Of a DNA stretch of 64,000 bases, positions 24,131-37,369 are shown piece after piece (within the stretch, counting starts at the first letter, position 1; each line of letters starts with the position of its first letter). Position numbers and translations under genes: made by a program. Below the pieces are notes generated by a model, which searched no databases, was not told the origin of the DNA, and was given only the letters and a program-made list of their open reading frames with translations. Source of the stretch: Liriodendron chinense (Eukaryota > Streptophyta > Magnoliopsida > Magnoliales > Magnoliaceae); assembly GCA_003013855.2 (NCBI GenBank), contig ML058447.1, positions 930,001 to 994,000 of the forward strand, in the 5' to 3' direction.

Positions 24131-25039
24131 GTGAGCTACATTTCAATGTAGGGCACACGACACACCCAGTGTGCCACCCTCATTTTCAAACATCCCTGCA
24201 TAGGATGCATTTAATGTTGAGTCACATATGTCACATGACCACAATTAATCTTTATGTTGCGCTTCACATGTGTCAATGTGCGACATGTACAATACATGTA
24301 TTGACCATTTTCAAGTGCCCTACATGTGCGAAAGTCTATCCAAGTGTTTCACATGTGACCCAATTCATCTTAAAGCAGTATACACAAGCCAATGTGTCAC
24401 GTATTGTACCACATGTGCCGCCATTCTTCTTTAAGCGCTCCACTTGTGCGACACATGTTAACATGCCACGTGTACATGTGCCACCAATTTATTCCATCTT
24501 CAAACATCCCTCACGTGCCAATCTCCCACATGTTGCCAATGTGTCATAACACAATCCATCTTCAACATACACACTCATCACCTTCCATTTTTAAGTAAAA
24601 ATTTTATGGAAAATATTTTCTTTTTCAAACAAGAAAATAAGAAAATCTTGATGAAAAACAATTAAGAGAAACAACTTTTCATTTCTCACCGTTTCTAAAA
24701 ATGGCAATTCCTGAAAAACACTATTTTCTTTATTAAAAAAAAAAACATGAATCTAATCAAGCCCTCAAAAAAACTAGATTTACGCTAGCTTGAGGAGAAC
24801 ATGCTCATTCTAATAATAATTTTTAGGAGAAATGATCAGATAATACAGTATGAGTAATGACAAAAGCCTTTTTCGCAGCTAAATTATCATATATGTGAAA
24901 TATTGCAACTGTACAAAGGATGGGCCGAACCATGATGAGCACCTGGTATGAAATATAATCACACACATCTACCCATCGAGTGGGCCACACCATTTATTAT
25001 GGGTAAATCCGAGCTGTCTCTAATAGGATCACAAAACCG

Positions 25040-25790
25040 ATGATGACATCCGATCCCGAGTACAGGTACCTAAGCGGATACTACATTCAGCCCGATTGAC
25101 ACCTTTGCCGACCGTGTGGCATCATGCCTAGATAGACACGCTTGAGAATGTCCGGTTCAGCTTTAAGTAGGCGCTCAGCTATCCATCAAGGACGAGCGCG
25201 CCCTTCCCCGAATATGCGTTTAGTCTTTGCCAACACCCGAATGATCCTTGACAAACGGCACCCAACTTTTACTCAGGTTATGGCGAATGCTTATCAGATC
25301 CACACGTTCATCTACACCGAACGCTTTATCCTGAACATTTAAGACTCGGGTAACGTCCTCCGTAAGTTACGGGATCTAATTTCTAGAAACTGTCAGGCGA
25401 GATATCCGCCGTGTGTAGAGAATCTCGCAAACCGCCCCAAAGGCAATCCTAGTATCTAGCTACACTAAAGCCCACTTACGTAAGAAATCATATCTCTATG
25501 CGATTAGAATCCTAGCCAAATACGGTAAGGATGTACATTATAAAAAGTAACACATGCTACGAACACAGGTACACACTACGCAATACAATTATATACTTAG
25601 CTTTTATAGCTTTACTCACATCACTGACTTAACCATCGGAGGGTCATCAGCTGACACCCCCAGCGGCCATCCTAACCCTTGGTGGTGATTGTAGGTTTCA
25701 TCAATCCAACTCATTCATCTTTGGTCCTCGATCAAGCGATTGAGATTCAAGTTGATCCCTGATCAACATCTGGTGACATGTTTTAACCTC
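25040..25790. mobile_element. Probable gypsy solo LTR remnant, unit 3
   Basis: Counterpart of the unit 1 and 2 remnants. Confidence 0.4.
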
Positions 25791-26226
25791 AACACCATTA
25801 CACTAAGTCATACTAGTGCATTGATATTGACTTTGCATCCATCTTTCTGTGAATCGTCCTAATTCGCAGATCGAATTGAAGGAGAGACTAAAGGGGTGAT
25901 TCCGGATCCAACATGGCAACCTATCCTAGGTGGGCCCCCACTAGAAACGTGCCCCAGCTCTTGCCCATTATTGAGTTGGGCAGAAAGGGACTCAGCACTT
26001 GTGGCAGGTAGCCTGTGCAACAAAAAGTTCTATGGGACTTAAAATTCATCCATCCATCTATTTTAGAAGATCTAAGACTGAAGTGGCTACAACAAAGAAT
26101 ACAGTGGGGATGCAAATGCCCCAAATAGAAAGCATTATGGGGCCACCATGATAGTTGTATGCCATTCAACGAGTTCATATGGTGAGTCCCATGGCAGTAT
26201 GTTTATGTGGAAATGTTCTATGGGCC

Positions 26227-26729
26227 TAGGGCTGTAAATGGTCAAGTTCGGGGCGGGTTTAGCCAAAACGACCCGCCCATTTATTAAACGGGTCTGGGTC
26301 CAAATTTTATACCCAAACCCTTTTACTAAATGAGCGGGTCCGGGTCAAGTCCAAGTCAACCCATCATACCCATTTATAAATGGGTCCGGGTCTGGTAAAG
26401 GAAGATCCACACAGGCCCATTTATAAATGGGTCGGGTCTAATGGGTCCGAGTCTGGATCAAGTATGCAAGCATTTTACAAGGCTTAAAACCAGGTCTGGA
26501 CAGGTGCCTTGAAACATAGACCAAACCCGCCCACTTACTAAATGGGTTCGAGTCGAGTCGGGTCGGGTCGGGCCTAATATAAAGGAAACCAGACCCAAAC
26601 CGATTTAGCAACTGGGTCTATTCTTAGACCCAGACCCGTACCATTTAACAAATGGGTCGGATCTGGGTCAGGTCTAAATGGGTTGGGTCCGGGTACCCCA
26701 TCGAGTCGGCTGACCCATTTACAGCCTTA
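26227..26729. mobile_element. hAT MITE, unit 3 (TSD TATGGGCC)
   Basis: 503 bp with target duplications at 26219-26226 and 26730-26737. Confidence 0.9.
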
Positions 26730-27132
26730 TATGGGCCCCACCACGATATATGTGTTATTTCCATACCATCCATCCATTTTTTTTTATATCCTTTTAGGGT
26801 GTAAGCCAAAACTGAGGCAAATCCAAAGCTCAAGTGGACCACGCCCACGGTTGAAATGTTAATAGGGCCCACCATGGTATTTATTTGCATATAACCTGTT
26901 CATAAGGTCACATAGACCTAGATGAAGGGAAAACACAAATATCAGCTTGATCTAAAACTTCTGTCCCCCGAGAAGTTTACAATGGCAGGCATTCAATCCC
27001 CACTATATTTTCTGTGGTGTGGTCCACCTGAGCTTTGGGTCTGACTCATTTATGGGCTCATGCCCTACAATGATCTGGCAAAATGGATAGATGGTACCTG
27101 TGGATGTAACACATGCATAACGGTGGGGCCAA
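26730..27132. mobile_element. Foldback TIR element, unit 3 copy 4
   Basis: Counterpart of 7326-7727. Confidence 0.75.
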
Positions 27133-28247
27133 CAACTTTGCCATTTCAGTGGTGTGTGCTCTCCTGCTAGATATGCATGTCCATTCTTCTTCTTTCCCAA
27201 ACCATTGTTTGCAAAAGAGAGGATTTCGGGTGAGATGGTTTCGGGCGGGAGAGAGGGAGAGTGGAGAGATAAGATTTCGGAGGAGACATTTTGAGGTGGT
27301 GGAGAAAGAGAGGGTTTCGGGAGAGATGTGAGTCAATGAAAATAAAAAATTAAAATTAAAATAACGGCAGTATTATCTTTTTCAAAATACAACATTTGAT
27401 ATCTAACTGTATCATACAATGGCAAGTTAAATGACTAACAGTGGAAAGGGTGGGTGTGTTTATGAATTCATCTATCGACCCTTACCTACATGGCAATATT
27501 ATATGCTCCCCCTCTGTTTTTCATTTTTGCAGATAACCCCTGTTGTTTTCCAGATTAGTTCAGATTCCACTCGACAAGAAACCACCAATCCGTTAAAGAT
27601 GTTATCCTTGAGAAAATGACTGCTTTACCTGTCTTTAATTTCAAATCAAAATTACGACAAAACTACCCTAACAAAAGTCTATACCCTCGTGGTCTGGACA
27701 TACATGAATCCAACCCGTTCAAATTATTGGCCTTACTGTGGATGGTAGGGATCTCCAAACTTAGAGGGGGCCAATCGCTTCTAATTAACCTCTGTATTGG
27801 TGAACATTTGTATACCAACTTTGTTGTTTGGTATGGACTCTTCTAATGCATCTGAAGTCCCAATGGATGGCAATAGAAGGGTCAGGGAAGGTATTTACAA
27901 AATTGAAAAACAGATTGGATGTATCTGTAATTTCCACATAATGGGGAGATTTTAGGAATTACGGATAGCAACAATCTATGGATACAATTAGCACAATAAC
28001 CGCCACAGGGTGGCCCATTACTGTACCCTGGCAAGCTCCACATTCAGCACCAAAAGACTTCATTCTCCAATCAAGAAACGAAGAAAAGGAACTCAAATAA
28101 GGATGGCTAAAATATAATTTACTGTTGAAAAGAACATTTAACATTGGATTTGACTTCTTACAAACTTTTTACAAAAAATTAAAAGTAAGAAGAAAAAATG
28201 AAAAGAACATAAATTTATAGTGGACGACTGAATGTTAATGATTAATT

Positions 28248-28733
28248 CTAAGCATAACTGCACAGACCATATGTACAAAAATCCCCACTTCCGCAGCTGT
28301 TGTTGCAACGTCCGCAATGCTTCTTGTTGAATGCCACGTTGACACATTTTCCCTGACAACAAGTCTCATTGTACTTGCATTTCTTCCCACAGAGGCCGCA
28401 GTTGAGCCCGTCTGTCTTCACATCAACACATTTCTTCTTGCAACAGAAGGGCCCCGGGCTGCCCTTAGCCCGGCAAATTCGCGGGTTCTTGTTGCATTTG
28501 AGGTTCTTCGGCTTGTTCTTGGCGAGGAGGAACCGGCCAACTCCTTGGAAAGAAGATGGTTCGCTTTCAGCAGAAGGGAGGCCGGTAGAATCTGAGTAAG
28601 AATCTAATGCAGGAACTTCTTCCTCCTGGACAAAGTTTTCTTCTTCTGCTTCATCGTCAGTAATAGCATCGATACGAGGCATGACTAAAGCCATGACTAT
28701 TGACACCATGAGTAAGGCCTTTGCTAGCTTCAT
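28248..28733 (-). CDS. STIG1-like secreted cysteine-rich protein C
   Basis: Intact 161-codon gene without introns, stop TAG. It has an N-terminal signal peptide (MKLAKALLMVSIVMALVM, cleavage probably near residue 23), an acidic segment rich in Glu, Ser and Asp, a basic junction (about residues 68-80), and a C-terminal STIG1 domain (about 78-161) with 16 cysteines, including FCC, TCC, NCGLCGKKC and HCGRC, ending YGLCSYA. Two N-glycosylation sequons (NET, NNS) lie in the domain. The FNKKHCG stretch matches the region that binds phosphoinositides in tomato STIG1 (family knowledge). Expected location is the extracellular space of reproductive or stressed tissue. It is the best-preserved copy of the array, with gene A as its near twin 19.4 kb to the left. 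Confidence 0.92.
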   Translation of the reverse strand: MKLAKALLMVSIVMALVMPRIDAITDDEAEEENFVQEEEVPALDSYSDSTGLPSAESEPSSFQGVGRFLLAKNKPKNLKCNKNPRICRAKGSPGPFCCKKKCVDVKTDGLNCGLCGKKCKYNETCCQGKCVNVAFNKKHCGRCNNSCGSGDFCTYGLCSYA

Positions 28734-28734
28734 G

Positions 28735-28762
28735 GTGAGAGAGAGAGAGAGAGAGAAAGAGA
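28735..28762 (-). repeat. (GA/TC)n tract in 5' leader of gene C
   Basis: GA run directly upstream of the start codon of gene C; CT repeats on the coding strand. Confidence 0.85.
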
Positions 28763-28914
28763 GATGGGTTGTGGGTATGGAAGGGAGACTTGGATTTTAT
28801 AGAGTTGTGAGAGATGGGTGGTGGGTATATATGGAAGGGAGACTGGGATTTTATAGAGTTGTGAGAGATGGGTGGTGGGAATGAAAGGGAGACTGGGATT
28901 TAAAGAGTTGTGGA
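28763..28914 (-). promoter_or_regulatory. Promoter of gene C: three ~51-bp repeats with TATA boxes
   Basis: TATAAAA on the gene strand at 28795-28801 and 28849-28855; the third period carries tttaaa (28899-28904). The proximal box is about 62 bp from the ATG. A CGCGGG box is at 28920-28925. Confidence 0.77.
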
Positions 28915-29354
28915 GCAAACGCGGGAGAAGGGGGCTGTGCACACACGATACAGTGGTCCACACTTCCACGGCTAGTTTTATAAAACAAGTAGAGTTAGGC
29001 AGTTAAGCCTTCTAAGAATTTCAAAAAAGAGGAGCTGATACACATAGAGACAGGAATACAAGTAGGTGACGAAGCACAACTCCAATATCTTAGACCATTC
29101 TATATTGACTACGTGTTAAGTATTTCCTACTTTCTTTATTGATATACAAAGACGCCCGATTCTAAAATCTCATACGTTTGGTCAAACTTCAACGCGTTGA
29201 AAAAATAAGAAATTTTGGCAAACTCAGTATAAAATTTCCTTCTCCGGTTTAGGACGGGAGTCGTGTGATACACATGTTTCACGCGGCGTGAATAGCATCA
29301 ACAATCGATGGGACCATGTTGCGTGTGTAACATCCACTTCGTTCATTTCATTTG

Positions 29355-29770
29355 TGGGGACCATCTTGATGTATGTATTCTGTATCCATGCGTCCTTCCA
29401 CTTTTCCTTATCATTTTACAGCACCATCTTAAAAATGAAGAAGATCAAAATTTCAGGTGGACTATACTTTGGGAAACAGTGGTGATCGAATGCTCTTCCA
29501 TTAAAAACTTCTTAGGGCACATCTTAATGTTTTCATAGTGTTTATCTGCCAACCAATCGGTTGAGAAGGTCACATAAGCCTGGATGGAAGGAAAAAAAGA
29601 ATGTCAGCTTGATCTAAAACTTTTGTGGTCCATTAATGGTCAATCACCACTGTTTCCTATGGCATCGTCCACCTGATAATTGGATTTGCTTCGTTTTTTG
29701 GATAATGCCCTAAAATGATATGGAAAACAGATGGACAGCATGGATAAAGAATACATAAATCGAGGTGGGC
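29355..29770. mobile_element. Foldback TIR element, unit 4 copy 1
   Basis: Counterpart of 9961-10376, without most of the small indels seen in that copy. Confidence 0.75.
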
Positions 29771-29821
29771 CCGCGGTAAGGGCTGTACCATCTTGGAGCC
29801 GATTAGGTCATGAGCCCCGGA

Positions 29822-30265
29822 TCCACCGAGGTGGGTGGGACCCTGTCTTAAATCCACACTGTCCAACCATTTTGAAAGATCATTTTAAGGTATGAACACA
29901 AAAATGAAGTTGACTTAAATCTTAGGTGGACCACACCACAGGAACAGTCATGATTGAATATCTACCATTAAAAACTTCATGGATTCCACTAGAATGTATA
30001 TTTTCCATCAGACCTGTTGATAAGGTCACAAACACCTAGATGAAGAGGCCACGTAAATATCATCTTGATCCAAAGATTTTGTGTCCCACAGGAAGTTTTT
30101 AATCGTCAATCACTACTGTTTCCTGTACTATGGCCCATCTGGGATTTGGAAATGCTTCATTTTTTTGGATCATGCCCTAAAGTGAACTTTCAATATGGAT
30201 GGACGGCGTGGATGTAGTCACAGACATCACAGTGGCCCCACTGTCGGGGTCCCACCCACCTCGGT
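29822..30265. mobile_element. Foldback TIR element, unit 4 copy 2
   Basis: Counterpart of 10430-10870. The empty site for the third element is at 30309-30317. Confidence 0.75.
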
Positions 30266-32325
30266 GGATCGGGGTCTCATCTAACCCCCTCCCGCGCATT
30301 ACAGGCAAAACCGTGGGTCCTACGTGGATTGGACATATTATCCTGAAATTCACACTTAGCAGACGGTCCAACTGCTCGGAATCAAATGGACCAAATTCAA
30401 TGGCCGATATGCAGACATTAAGATCATACCGTGTAAGCTTCATCCACGATGGAGCACATAATTTAGACGGTCTGGATTATGCCATGCATGTGGGACGTTG
30501 TGGTGAATGATCCACCAGGATTTAGGAGAAGGCTTAAAAATGCACACGGTTGGTTCACCCGAAAGGATCCAGTCCTCTTATCTCCTTACATGTGTCATAT
30601 ATTTATGAGATCTGGACCGTTCATCTACTGGGCCCCACTACAAGAGAAGTGTACTCCAAAAATCGACACGAACAAATCATCCTAGCTGGTCTCCATTAGA
30701 ATATATTCGCCCATCAATTGTCAGCCGTTGTTCAACATGTGTTTTTTCTCTAATGGTCCAACCCTTACCACAAAAAGTCCAATGACGATCGGCGTGATTT
30801 TTGGGGTTGGTACACCCATGGTATGCGGTCAGTAGAAAATTTCAGGCCTGAGAATTGCTCAAGCCATCCGCTTGAAGACAGAATGGCCAGGCAACGCATG
30901 ACACACGTTTATGATTGTCCTATCTAAGTGATTTTCAGATCATGGTCCACTGATGATGGGGCTCAAGAGGACAATGGTGTGGATCACTGGACCATGGGTC
31001 CCAGATTCATCAACTGAAAAGACGTTTAGATCACGTTATTCGTCCTTAGTAACAAGTACAGAATTTTGGACTTGTTTGAGTGCATAATGCCTAACATTAC
31101 AAATTTTGACAATCTCATCCTCTCGACCGAATATGAAGAAATGTGATATGATACAATGGGCTAAGTGCGAGGGTATTTTCCCATGCACGCAGCATCGATT
31201 GGACTTCTTAGCATCTACACCACCTATCTTGACCGTCCAAAAGGTCCAGTGCACTCTTCATGGGCTGCTTTGGGTAAAAAATTCATACTAATAAGATTAT
31301 CAAAACTGTCCTCTTAGTTGCATGCAAAAATGGATGGATAAGATCGTGATTAGAAGATTAAGTCCAATCAAAGATGTTTAGAAACATCTGATTGCTGTTA
31401 TTTTTGCATAGTAGCAGAAGAAGAGTAGATGCAGCTAATGTACGGTTCAGACGGATGATTTGGACGCCAATGGATCCGGATACAACTAGGAAAGTTTTCA
31501 TACACCAGCCTACTATAGATCATTTCTCTGATGAAGGCAAGCAGCAAGCTGTTCTCCCTTCTTGTGGTTGTTTCCTTAAAGAAAGCTTTGACTCGTTTTA
31601 AGGGAGAGAAAATGGGTTTGCTTGCGGTTAAAGTAAGCGGAAAAGTCAATAAAAAGCAAGATTTCGACTAGGAATGGATTTTGCCCATGGAATCTAACCC
31701 AATGATAATTTCCATTTTAACCGTAGGTTTGATGGCCACAGATTAGATGTTGGGATTGCCCAGTTGTTGAGATTTTATGTTTCCTATTTTGCCATTTTCC
31801 ATTTCCATTTCCATTTGGACGGCTTGGATGAATGTACATGGGTGCAATACACACAGTGGATGAGTTGCTCCTGTGAACCAACTATGGAGGAATTACTAGC
31901 AAATTATCATGCATGGCTTCGTTGGATTCGGTGAAATATAAATTGGGAAAGATTATCTTTATGAAATGATATTTTCATTATTTATTTTTGTAAATTTCTT
32001 ATTAGTGTTGTTTTTATTTCTCCATAGCTTATTGATAAAGGCCCTATTTCATTTATTTGCTCAGGCTGGAGAAAAGATAGTTCGAAGAAATTAAGAAAAA
32101 TTAAAGGAAATAACCTTCTTGTTTATAAATTGTCCAACATGGGAGATTGGGAGTTAAACATGCCATTATTAATCTTCTAAGTACTCTTGCATGTGCAACC
32201 TTTCATATTTAAGTGTTCACATGTGCTAATGTACCGCATTTGCAGCATGTGCCACTATCCATTTTAACTCATCACATATGTACTAATATGACACATGCAA
32301 CATGCATGTGTCATTGCCCATCTTT

Positions 32326-33481
32326 TAGGGTCTGTTTGGATACCACTAAATAATTTACTTTTTTTACTCACAACAATAGATAAGTAAGTTTGGTTTATGA
32401 ACTATAGTAACTTTTTTTTATTTAAAAGTATATAATCATTTAGTTAATTTTTTTAGCTTTTTAACTTTTCATAAGTTGCCGAAGAGACGAATAGCAGAGA
32501 TGAAGAGAGGAAAAGTTGTGAGTGCGCACAGTGTGGGCAGGTAAACATCAAGGCAAGCCCTACATGAATGGAAGAGTGTGTGTGCACAATAGGTCCACAT
32601 GATGGGCAGTGGATATTGAAGGTGGACCCCACATGATGGATAATAACATTGATGGTGGGTCCTACTTAATAGATGACCAACACTAAAGGTGGCCCCTACA
32701 TAATGAATTGTGCAAATTAAGGGTCGGACCATAATGATGAATTGCCCACATCTAACGTGGCTTTTGCATGTTGGACGGCCCACACAATGAATGGTCAACA
32801 TCAAAGGTTGGCTCCACATTGAAGGTGGGGCCCACATGATAGACATTCCACATCAAAGGTGGACTCCACATGATAGGGCAATTAATAATGGTGGGCTCCA
32901 CGTGATGGATGATCCACATCAAAGTGGGCCTCACATGATGGACGGTCCACATTAAAGGTCGGGCTAATGAGAATGGCCCACCAACGTGGCCCTGCATGAT
33001 GGACGACTCACATGAGAGGTGGGCCCACATGATGGATGGTCCACGTCAAAGGTGGGCACCACATGATGGCCGGTGGATATTGAAGATGGGCCCCGTGTGA
33101 TGGACAATACCATTGATGGTGGGCCCCACATGATGGATGACCAACATCAATGGTGGGCTCCTACCTAATGAATGGTGCACATTAAAGGTCAGACCCTACT
33201 ACTAAATGGCACACATCTAAGGTGGGCCCCATATAATGGCCGGCCCACATTAGTATGGCCACACAATGAATATCTACATGAAAGGTTGGCCCCACATGAT
33301 GGAGGGGGACAAAATAGACCTGAGGGATGATTACTTATAATGATGTTGGAAACCAAATATTCTTTTATAATTTTTGGATTTCAAAAAGTATTTTGTTTAC
33401 TAAATATATTTATCTGCTGATTAAGTAGAAACCAAGATAAGTAGCTTATCTTAAGTAACTTACCATCTAAATGGGCCCTTA
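32326..33481. mobile_element. Minisatellite-filled TIR element, unit 4
   Basis: Counterpart of 3565-4721. The right end reads tgggccctta as in unit 1. Substitutions against the other units become more frequent from about 33.1 kb onward. Confidence 0.7.
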
Positions 33482-34389
33482 GTGACCTACATTTCAATGT
33501 AAGGCACATGACACACCCAATGTGCCACCCTCATTTTCAAACATCCCTACATATGATGCATTTACTGTTGAGTCACATATATCACATGACCACAATTAAT
33601 CTTTATGTTGTGCTTCACATGTGCCAATGTGCGACGTGTACAATACACATATTGATCATTTTCAAGTGCCCTACATGTGCAAAAGTCTATCCAAGTGTTC
33701 CACATGTGACCCGATCCATCTTAAAGCGGTATGTACATGCCAATGTGTCACGTGTTCTATATTGTACCACATGTGCCGCCATTCTTCTTTAAGCGCTCCA
33801 CTTGTGCGACACATGTTAACATGCCACGTGTACATGTGCCACCGATTTCTTCCATCTTCAAACATCCCTCACGTGCCAATCTCCCACATGTTGCCAATGT
33901 GTCATAACACAATCCATCTTCAACATACACACTCATTACCTTCCATTTTTAAGTAAAAATTTTATAGAAAATATTTTCTTTTTCAAACAAGAAAATAAGA
34001 AAATCTTGATGAAAAACAATTAAGAGAAACAACTTTTCATTTCTCACCGTTTCTAAAAATGGAAATTCCTGAAAAACACTATTTTCTTTATTAAAAAAAA
34101 AAAGCATGAATCTAATCAAGCCCTCAAAAAAACTAGATTTACACTAGCTTGAGGTGAACATGCTCATTCTAATAATAATTTTTAGGAGAAATGATCAGAT
34201 AATACAGTATGAGTAGACAAAAGCCTTTTTTCCAGCTAAATTATCATATATGTGAAATATTGCACCTGTACAAAAGATGGGCCGAACCATGATGATCACC
34301 TGGTATGAAATATAATCACACACGTCTACCCATTGAGTGGGCCACACCATTTATTATGGGTAAATCCGAGCTATCCCTAATAGGATCAC

Positions 34390-35145
34390 AAAACTGATGA
34401 TGACATCTGATCCCAAGTACGGGTACCTTAGGTGGATACTACATTTCGCCCGATTGACACCTTTGCCGACCGCGTGGCATCGTGCCTAGATAGACACTCT
34501 TGGGAATGTCCTGTTCGGCTCTAAATAGGCGCTCAGCTATCCATTCAGGACGAGCGCGCCCTTCCTCGAATATGCGTTTAGTCTTCGCTAACACCTGAAC
34601 GATCCTTGACAAACAGCACCCAACTTTTGCTCGGGTTATGTCGAATGCTTATCAGATCCACTCGTTCATCTACACCGAACGCTTTATCTTGAACTTTCAA
34701 GACTCGGGTAACGTCCTCCACAAGTTACGAGATCTGATTTTTAGAAACTGTCAGGTGAGATATCCATCGTGCGTAGAGAATCTCGCAAACCGCTTCAAAG
34801 GCAATCCTAGTATCTAGCCACATTACGGCCCACTTACGTAAGAAATCATATCTCTATGCGATTAAAATCCTAGCCAAATACGATAAGGATGTACATTATA
34901 AAAAGTCATCCATGCTACAAACAAAGGTACACACTACACAATACAATTATATACTTAGCTTCTATAGCTTTACCCACCATCACTGACTTAAGCATCGGAG
35001 GGCCATCAGCCGGCACCCCCGACGGGCGTCCTAGCCCTTGGTGGTGATTGCAAGTTTCATCAATCCAACTCATTCATCTTTGGTCCTCGATCAGACGGTT
35101 GAGATTCAAGTTGGTCCTTGATCAATATCTGCTGACGTGTTTTAG
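34390..35145. mobile_element. Probable gypsy solo LTR remnant, unit 4 (diverged copy)
   Basis: Same element as in units 1-3 but about 5% different by eye. Its actgacttaagcatcggaggg and ccggcacccccgacggg strings are closer to the usual plant gypsy LTR pattern than the other three copies, which supports the identification. Confidence 0.45.
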
Positions 35146-35514
35146 CCTCAACACCATTACACTAAGTCATACTTGTACATTGATATTGACTTTGCGTCCA
35201 TCTTTCTGTGAATCATCCTGAGTTGCAGATCGGATTGAAGGAGAGACTAAAGGGGTGATTCCAAATCCAACATGGCAACCTATCCTTAGGTGGGCCCCAC
35301 TAGAAACGTGCCCCAGCTCTCGCCCATTATTGAGTTGGGCAGAAAGGGACTCGGCACTTGTGGCAGGTAGCCTGTGCGACAAAAAGTTCTATGGGACTCA
35401 AAATTCATCCATCCATCTATTTTAGAGGATCCAAGACTGAAGTGGCCACAACAAAGAAAACAATAGGGATGCAAATGCCCCAAATTGAAAGCATTATGGG
35501 GCCACCATGATGGT

Positions 35515-35519
35515 TGTAT
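35515..35519. repeat. Left target-site duplication of the copia element (TGTAT)
   Basis: TGTAT directly left of the 5' LTR, repeated at 42364-42368. Units 1-3 carry a single tgtat at this place (…gttgtatgccattc…), confirming the insertion point. Confidence 0.95.
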
Positions 35520-35995
35520 TGTAAGTTTTCTATATAGTAGGCCGACTGATCAATAGTCCAGATTTGAATACAGATGCAGATTCATGTGTGGACTGATCAA
35601 AGGACCCCACTACAGTTGTGATCTACAGAATTAAGAAGGGTTGCGCGTCTATACTACCTGTGGCAGTATTGTAGTTGAACATGGATTCTTGTTGCCCAAT
35701 ATTCGTGTGGAGCAAGGGTGGCAGTGTTTTGGTGGGTTTCAAATACTGCCACACTATCTACAAACCCTATTTAAAGGGTGTTGGGTCCCCAATCCGGGAT
35801 TATACACTAAAAACAAGTTATACACTGAAAATAAGCCCCATCTAAGGTTTTCTCTACAGCAATCCCAGGAGAGGAAGATCCAGATCTCAAATTCGAGATG
35901 GCCCACCAAACAGGTATGTCTTTACTCCAATTATTCGATGTCCATATCTGATGCACAGTAAGGTCCTTCAATTCCGCAATGTTCAGAATCTTACA
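35520..35995 (+). repeat. 5' LTR of copia element
   Basis: 476 bp, begins TGTAAG and ends CTTACA. It carries a ~17-bp segment (near 35815) missing from the 3' LTR, where acactaaaaac and acactgaaaat form a small direct repeat. Confidence 0.95.
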
Positions 35996-35998
35996 GTC

Positions 35999-36010
35999 GG
36001 TATCAGAGCC
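35999..36010 (+). other. Primer binding site of copia element
   Basis: ggtatcagagcc, three bases after the 5' LTR, matches the usual plant copia primer site complementary to the 3' end of initiator methionine tRNA. Confidence 0.9.
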
Positions 36011-37369
36011 GTCTGTGCATCCATTATGGTGGATCCCTTCAGATTATCCAATCCATCGTTGAAACCCCATGGACCGGCCGATCTGAACCGTCCTTTCATG
36101 GACATCCAGATTCGGATCTGGGCCACGAGTTTTCTAAACCCTAGACAGAAAAGGGAAGTAAACAGTCATACCTGTGGCTATTCTCTATGTTGCTTGATCA
36201 TGGCTGAAGTTGAAGCTGCCATGAATTTCAATGGCAACGGTAGATGGTCACTGTAGCTAGAGATTCCAGCGACGGTGGCGTAATAGAGGAGCCGTGGATT
36301 CCAGTGAAACATCCTCTTCAGTTTCAGAACAAAAAGAAAATTTAATTAAATAAAATAAGATAAACCCCTATGGGCCGATCCATCAACATCAGGTCCACAA
36401 TACTGGAATAGGATTTTCTCTTTTCTTCACTTTTTTTTATCGTGGCAGCGGTGGGGTCCTTAATCAGAGATGCCATGGAAATCCGGCGACGGTCAATGCT
36501 TTCTCCGGCAGCGTCATGTTATCACCGATAACCATTATTGGCAACGGAACCCCTCACCATGGCTATCGCTTGAGGAGAACCAATCTATCGCCATGAATGG
36601 CTATGGCGATTTCGCCTCTGCCCCTCCAGCGGCTGCTGCTTTCATTTGGAGTTGATGGTGAAAGTAGAGTGGCGGCTCCTATTGCAGATAAAAGGGGTTA
36701 GGGTTTCTACCCCTCTGTCGAGACAGGGATAGAATGCCCCTTTGGTTAGGCGCCCCTTCCTTACTTTCTCTGTCCTATGGGCCCCTTGTGTGGGCCATTG
36801 GCTTAAACCGTTGAATTGAGTTGCACCATTTAGAAATATGTTGACACTGTGTATGGGATCGACTTGTTATCCCACATTTGACACATCCATTATGTGTGCA
36901 CAAGCTATCTGGACCACCAACTACATGGACGGTCAAGGGTGTGTATACACTATAATATTAACATCACACATGTGAGTCTTGATGTGCACTGTTTATGGGT
37001 CCTAGTTCATCACACCCCATCTGGAGTATAGATATGGGCTAGGGTTTTCTTAAACTCTTTTTTTTTTTAATTGTAATGGGCCAGTGCCCTTTTGTGTTAT
37101 ACGGGTTGCTATTAGCCTCTAAGTGGGGCCCTGTTCACAATTTTTTTTTCTGGACCAACGTCCATTCCAGATAATATATGCCTTGTTTATTGGCCCAACA
37201 CATCATAGATCCTCAATGGGCCAATTTTTTTTTTCTTTGGGTCGGGCGTCTTGGGCCTGTCCTTGGGCGTCTTGTCCAGTGGACTTGTCAAGCTGGTCCT
37301 GTCCAATGGACCTGTTTTGGCGTGATATCTTTTAGTGGGCCTTATACTAGGGTTCGATTTATGGCTGTT

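Larger units (their letters stand above)
19414..29358. repeat. Tandem array unit 3
   Basis: Third direct repeat, 9945 bp, near-identical to unit 1 over most of its length and carrying the intact STIG1-like gene C. In the patch around 24095-24550 it matches unit 2 rather than unit 1, and around 21690-21745 it matches unit 4, showing that it is a recombinant. Confidence 0.95.

Noticed and set aside
27959..28144. 61-codon frame downstream of gene C with CGAC and GHPVAV words
   Set aside because: Repeated in units 1-3 only because the units are near-identical; no family recognised, and it lies in the 3' flank of the STIG1 gene.
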